Assembly: GCA_016932895.1 (NCBI GenBank) | Contig: JAFGCA010000072.1 | Location: forward strand, 1 to 7,386 | Direction of reading: 5' to 3' | DNA from: Sedimentisphaerales bacterium | GTDB lineage: Bacteria > Planctomycetota > Phycisphaerae > Sedimentisphaerales > SG8-4 | DNA: 7,386 nt | Part shown: positions 6,831-7,386 of the stretch, piece by piece | How positions within the stretch are numbered: position 1 is the stretch's first letter | How the letters are laid out: each line of letters starts with the position of its first letter | Program-made: the position numbers and the translations under genes | The notes under the pieces: model-generated | Told to the model about the DNA's origin: nothing | What the model saw: only the letters and a program-made list of their open reading frames with translations | The model's database searches: none

Positions 6831-6942
6831 GGAAAAAAGAAGACAATCGCCCTCCCGCCCGAGGCATGTAAGTGCTTGAACAATAAGGACTAATGCGGAT
6901 TGCGCGAAATTCTCGCGAAATGAAATCCCGGCAAGGCAAGCT
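6831..6942. other. Intergenic spacer without recognisable features
   Basis: No supportable ORF, promoter or RNA is seen. The only structure is a weak CGCGA-AATTC-TCGCG hairpin near 6904. With 6943-7158 it completes a gene-free stretch of about 450 bases upstream of the HNH gene, the right side of which is repeats. Confidence 0.4.
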
Positions 6943-6988
6943 GCGTGGGTTGAGAACCCACCCTACAACTCTGCGTCCTCGGCGGTTA
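6943..6988 (+). repeat. Composite repeat module, right copy (single tandem unit)
   Basis: It opens with GCGTGGGTTGAGAACCCACC, whose core GTGGGTT-GAG-AACCCAC (6945-6961) is a perfect 7-bp hairpin. CTAC follows, then CTCTGCGTCCTCGGCGGTTA (6969-6988). It has the same head, order and orientation as 5623-5708 but with the tandem units collapsed to one. Confidence 0.75.
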
Positions 6989-6992
6989 AGAT

Positions 6993-7021
6993 CCGCATGG
7001 GCAACGAGTTGCCCATCCTAC
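6993..7021 (-). repeat. 29-bp hairpin repeat, copy B (inverted relative to copy A)
   Basis: ATGGGCAAC-GA-GTTGCCCAT (6997-7016) is a perfect 9-bp palindrome. Read on the minus strand the unit matches 5480-5508 at 27 of 29 positions. It directly follows the composite module. Confidence 0.78.
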
Positions 7022-7045
7022 GCGCTGGGTTGTGTTGCAGAGGTA

Positions 7046-7124
7046 GCAGCGTCAAGCGCAGCCTGGCGATGGTTTCTCCCGACCGGTGCATTTCCATCGC
7101 CAGGGCCTGCGGCCTTGACGCTGC
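7046..7124. repeat. Long bulged hairpin (structured repeat or RNA element)
   Basis: The left arm has three blocks, 7046-7056, 7057-7061 and 7062-7072 (11 + 5 + 11 bases). They pair perfectly with 7114-7124, 7107-7111 and 7094-7104. The only interruptions are two bulged GC dinucleotides (7105-7106 and 7112-7113), both on the right arm. The 21-nt loop (7073-7093) has TTT at each end and contains the palindrome ACCGGT (7082-7087). It lies 34 nt beyond the stop of the minus-strand oxidoreductase gene but has no adjacent T-run on either strand, so a simple intrinsic terminator is unlikely. It could be a mobile hairpin (MITE or REP-like), a folded 3' RNA end, or a recombination site; the sequence alone does not decide. 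Confidence 0.7.
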
Positions 7125-7158
7125 CACTACTGATCTATCGTGTTTCGCGTGCCATCTC

Positions 7159-7386
7159 TCAGACCCAACCCATGTCGTCGCGGGGAGCCAGGCGTCTCAT
7201 GAAGAGGCTCTTGTCGGCGGCCTCGTCGTTGGTGATTTTCAGGTTCTTGGCATCCCAAAGGAGCTTGCGGCCCGGATGCAGCAACGCGACGTCGCCGAGG
7301 ACGATGATTTCGGACAACGGCCCGGCGTACTCGAAGGGTGACATCGCGGTGTCTTCGCCCTTGCAGGCCAGCGTCCAGTTGTCGAA
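7159..7386 (-). CDS. Gfo/Idh/MocA-like oxidoreductase, C-terminal part (5' end outside window)
   Basis: The minus-strand frame is open from the window edge to a TGA at 7159-7161, giving 75 residues. The opening 'FDNWTLACKGED' with 'SPFEYAGPLSEIIVLGDVAL', 'GRKLLWDAKNLKITND' and a final 'GW' before the stop match the conserved C-terminal tail of the large planctomycete Gfo/Idh/MocA group, NAD(P)-linked sugar or inositol dehydrogenases. The Rossmann domain would lie outside the window, so cofactor motifs and any signal peptide cannot be assessed. The ATG inside the segment (7342-7344) is not the start. The family call rests on tail motifs only. Confidence 0.75.
   Translation of the reverse strand, partial: FDNWTLACKGEDTAMSPFEYAGPLSEIIVLGDVALLHPGRKLLWDAKNLKITNDEAADKSLFMRRLAPRDDMGWV

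Noticed and set aside
7046..7124. Intrinsic terminator of the oxidoreductase gene, or an integron attC site
   Set aside because: There is no T-run after the stem on either strand, the loop is large, and I could not find the RYYYAAC/GTTRRRY core boxes required for attC.
6997..7341. 114-codon plus-strand frame
   Set aside because: It begins inside the 29-bp hairpin, crosses the long hairpin and continues antisense to the oxidoreductase tail. No motif is recognisable.

Overview
The window is GC-rich bacterial DNA, probably from a Planctomycetota member (Phycisphaerae/Sedimentisphaerales-like). This placement is an inference from three things: the Gfo/Idh/MocA-type C-terminus at the right edge, an HNH-AP2 endonuclease with a Cys-rich N-terminal module that I associate with planctomycetes, and GC-rich intergenic DNA full of short hairpin repeats. 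No rRNA or other taxonomic marker is present.

Left part (1-2645, + strand): a tight run of three hydrolase-fold genes. It holds the 3' end of an M20-type peptidase/deacylase, a complete gamma-glutamyltranspeptidase-family Ntn hydrolase starting 11 nt later, and an N-formylglutamate amidohydrolase-family protein whose ATG overlaps the previous stop by 4 nt. All three families cleave amide bonds around amino acids or acylated amino acids, so the run looks like one catabolic or salvage operon. Two members depart from the family norm. The GGT-like enzyme keeps its nucleophile Thr but has lost most gamma-glutamyl-binding residues. The M20 protein has Tyr where the C-terminal metal-ligand His normally lies.

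Middle (2646-5460, + strand): a 176-nt leader with a 9-bp inverted repeat, then a complete canonical ClpB disaggregase, ending in a 13-bp terminator-like hairpin.

Right part (5461-7386): two clusters of short hairpins and 9-10 bp tandem units (5480-5864 and 6943-7124) flank a minus-strand HNH-AP2 endonuclease gene that has its own sigma70-like promoter. The clusters share a composite module in direct orientation and a 29-bp hairpin in inverted orientation (27/29 identical). Next to the right cluster is a long bulged hairpin with 27 paired positions. The window ends inside the 3' end of a minus-strand Gfo/Idh/MocA-like oxidoreductase gene.

The most unusual items are the GGT-like enzyme with a rebuilt substrate pocket inside an amidohydrolase operon, the repeat-flanked HNH-AP2 gene, and the bulged hairpin at 7046-7124.
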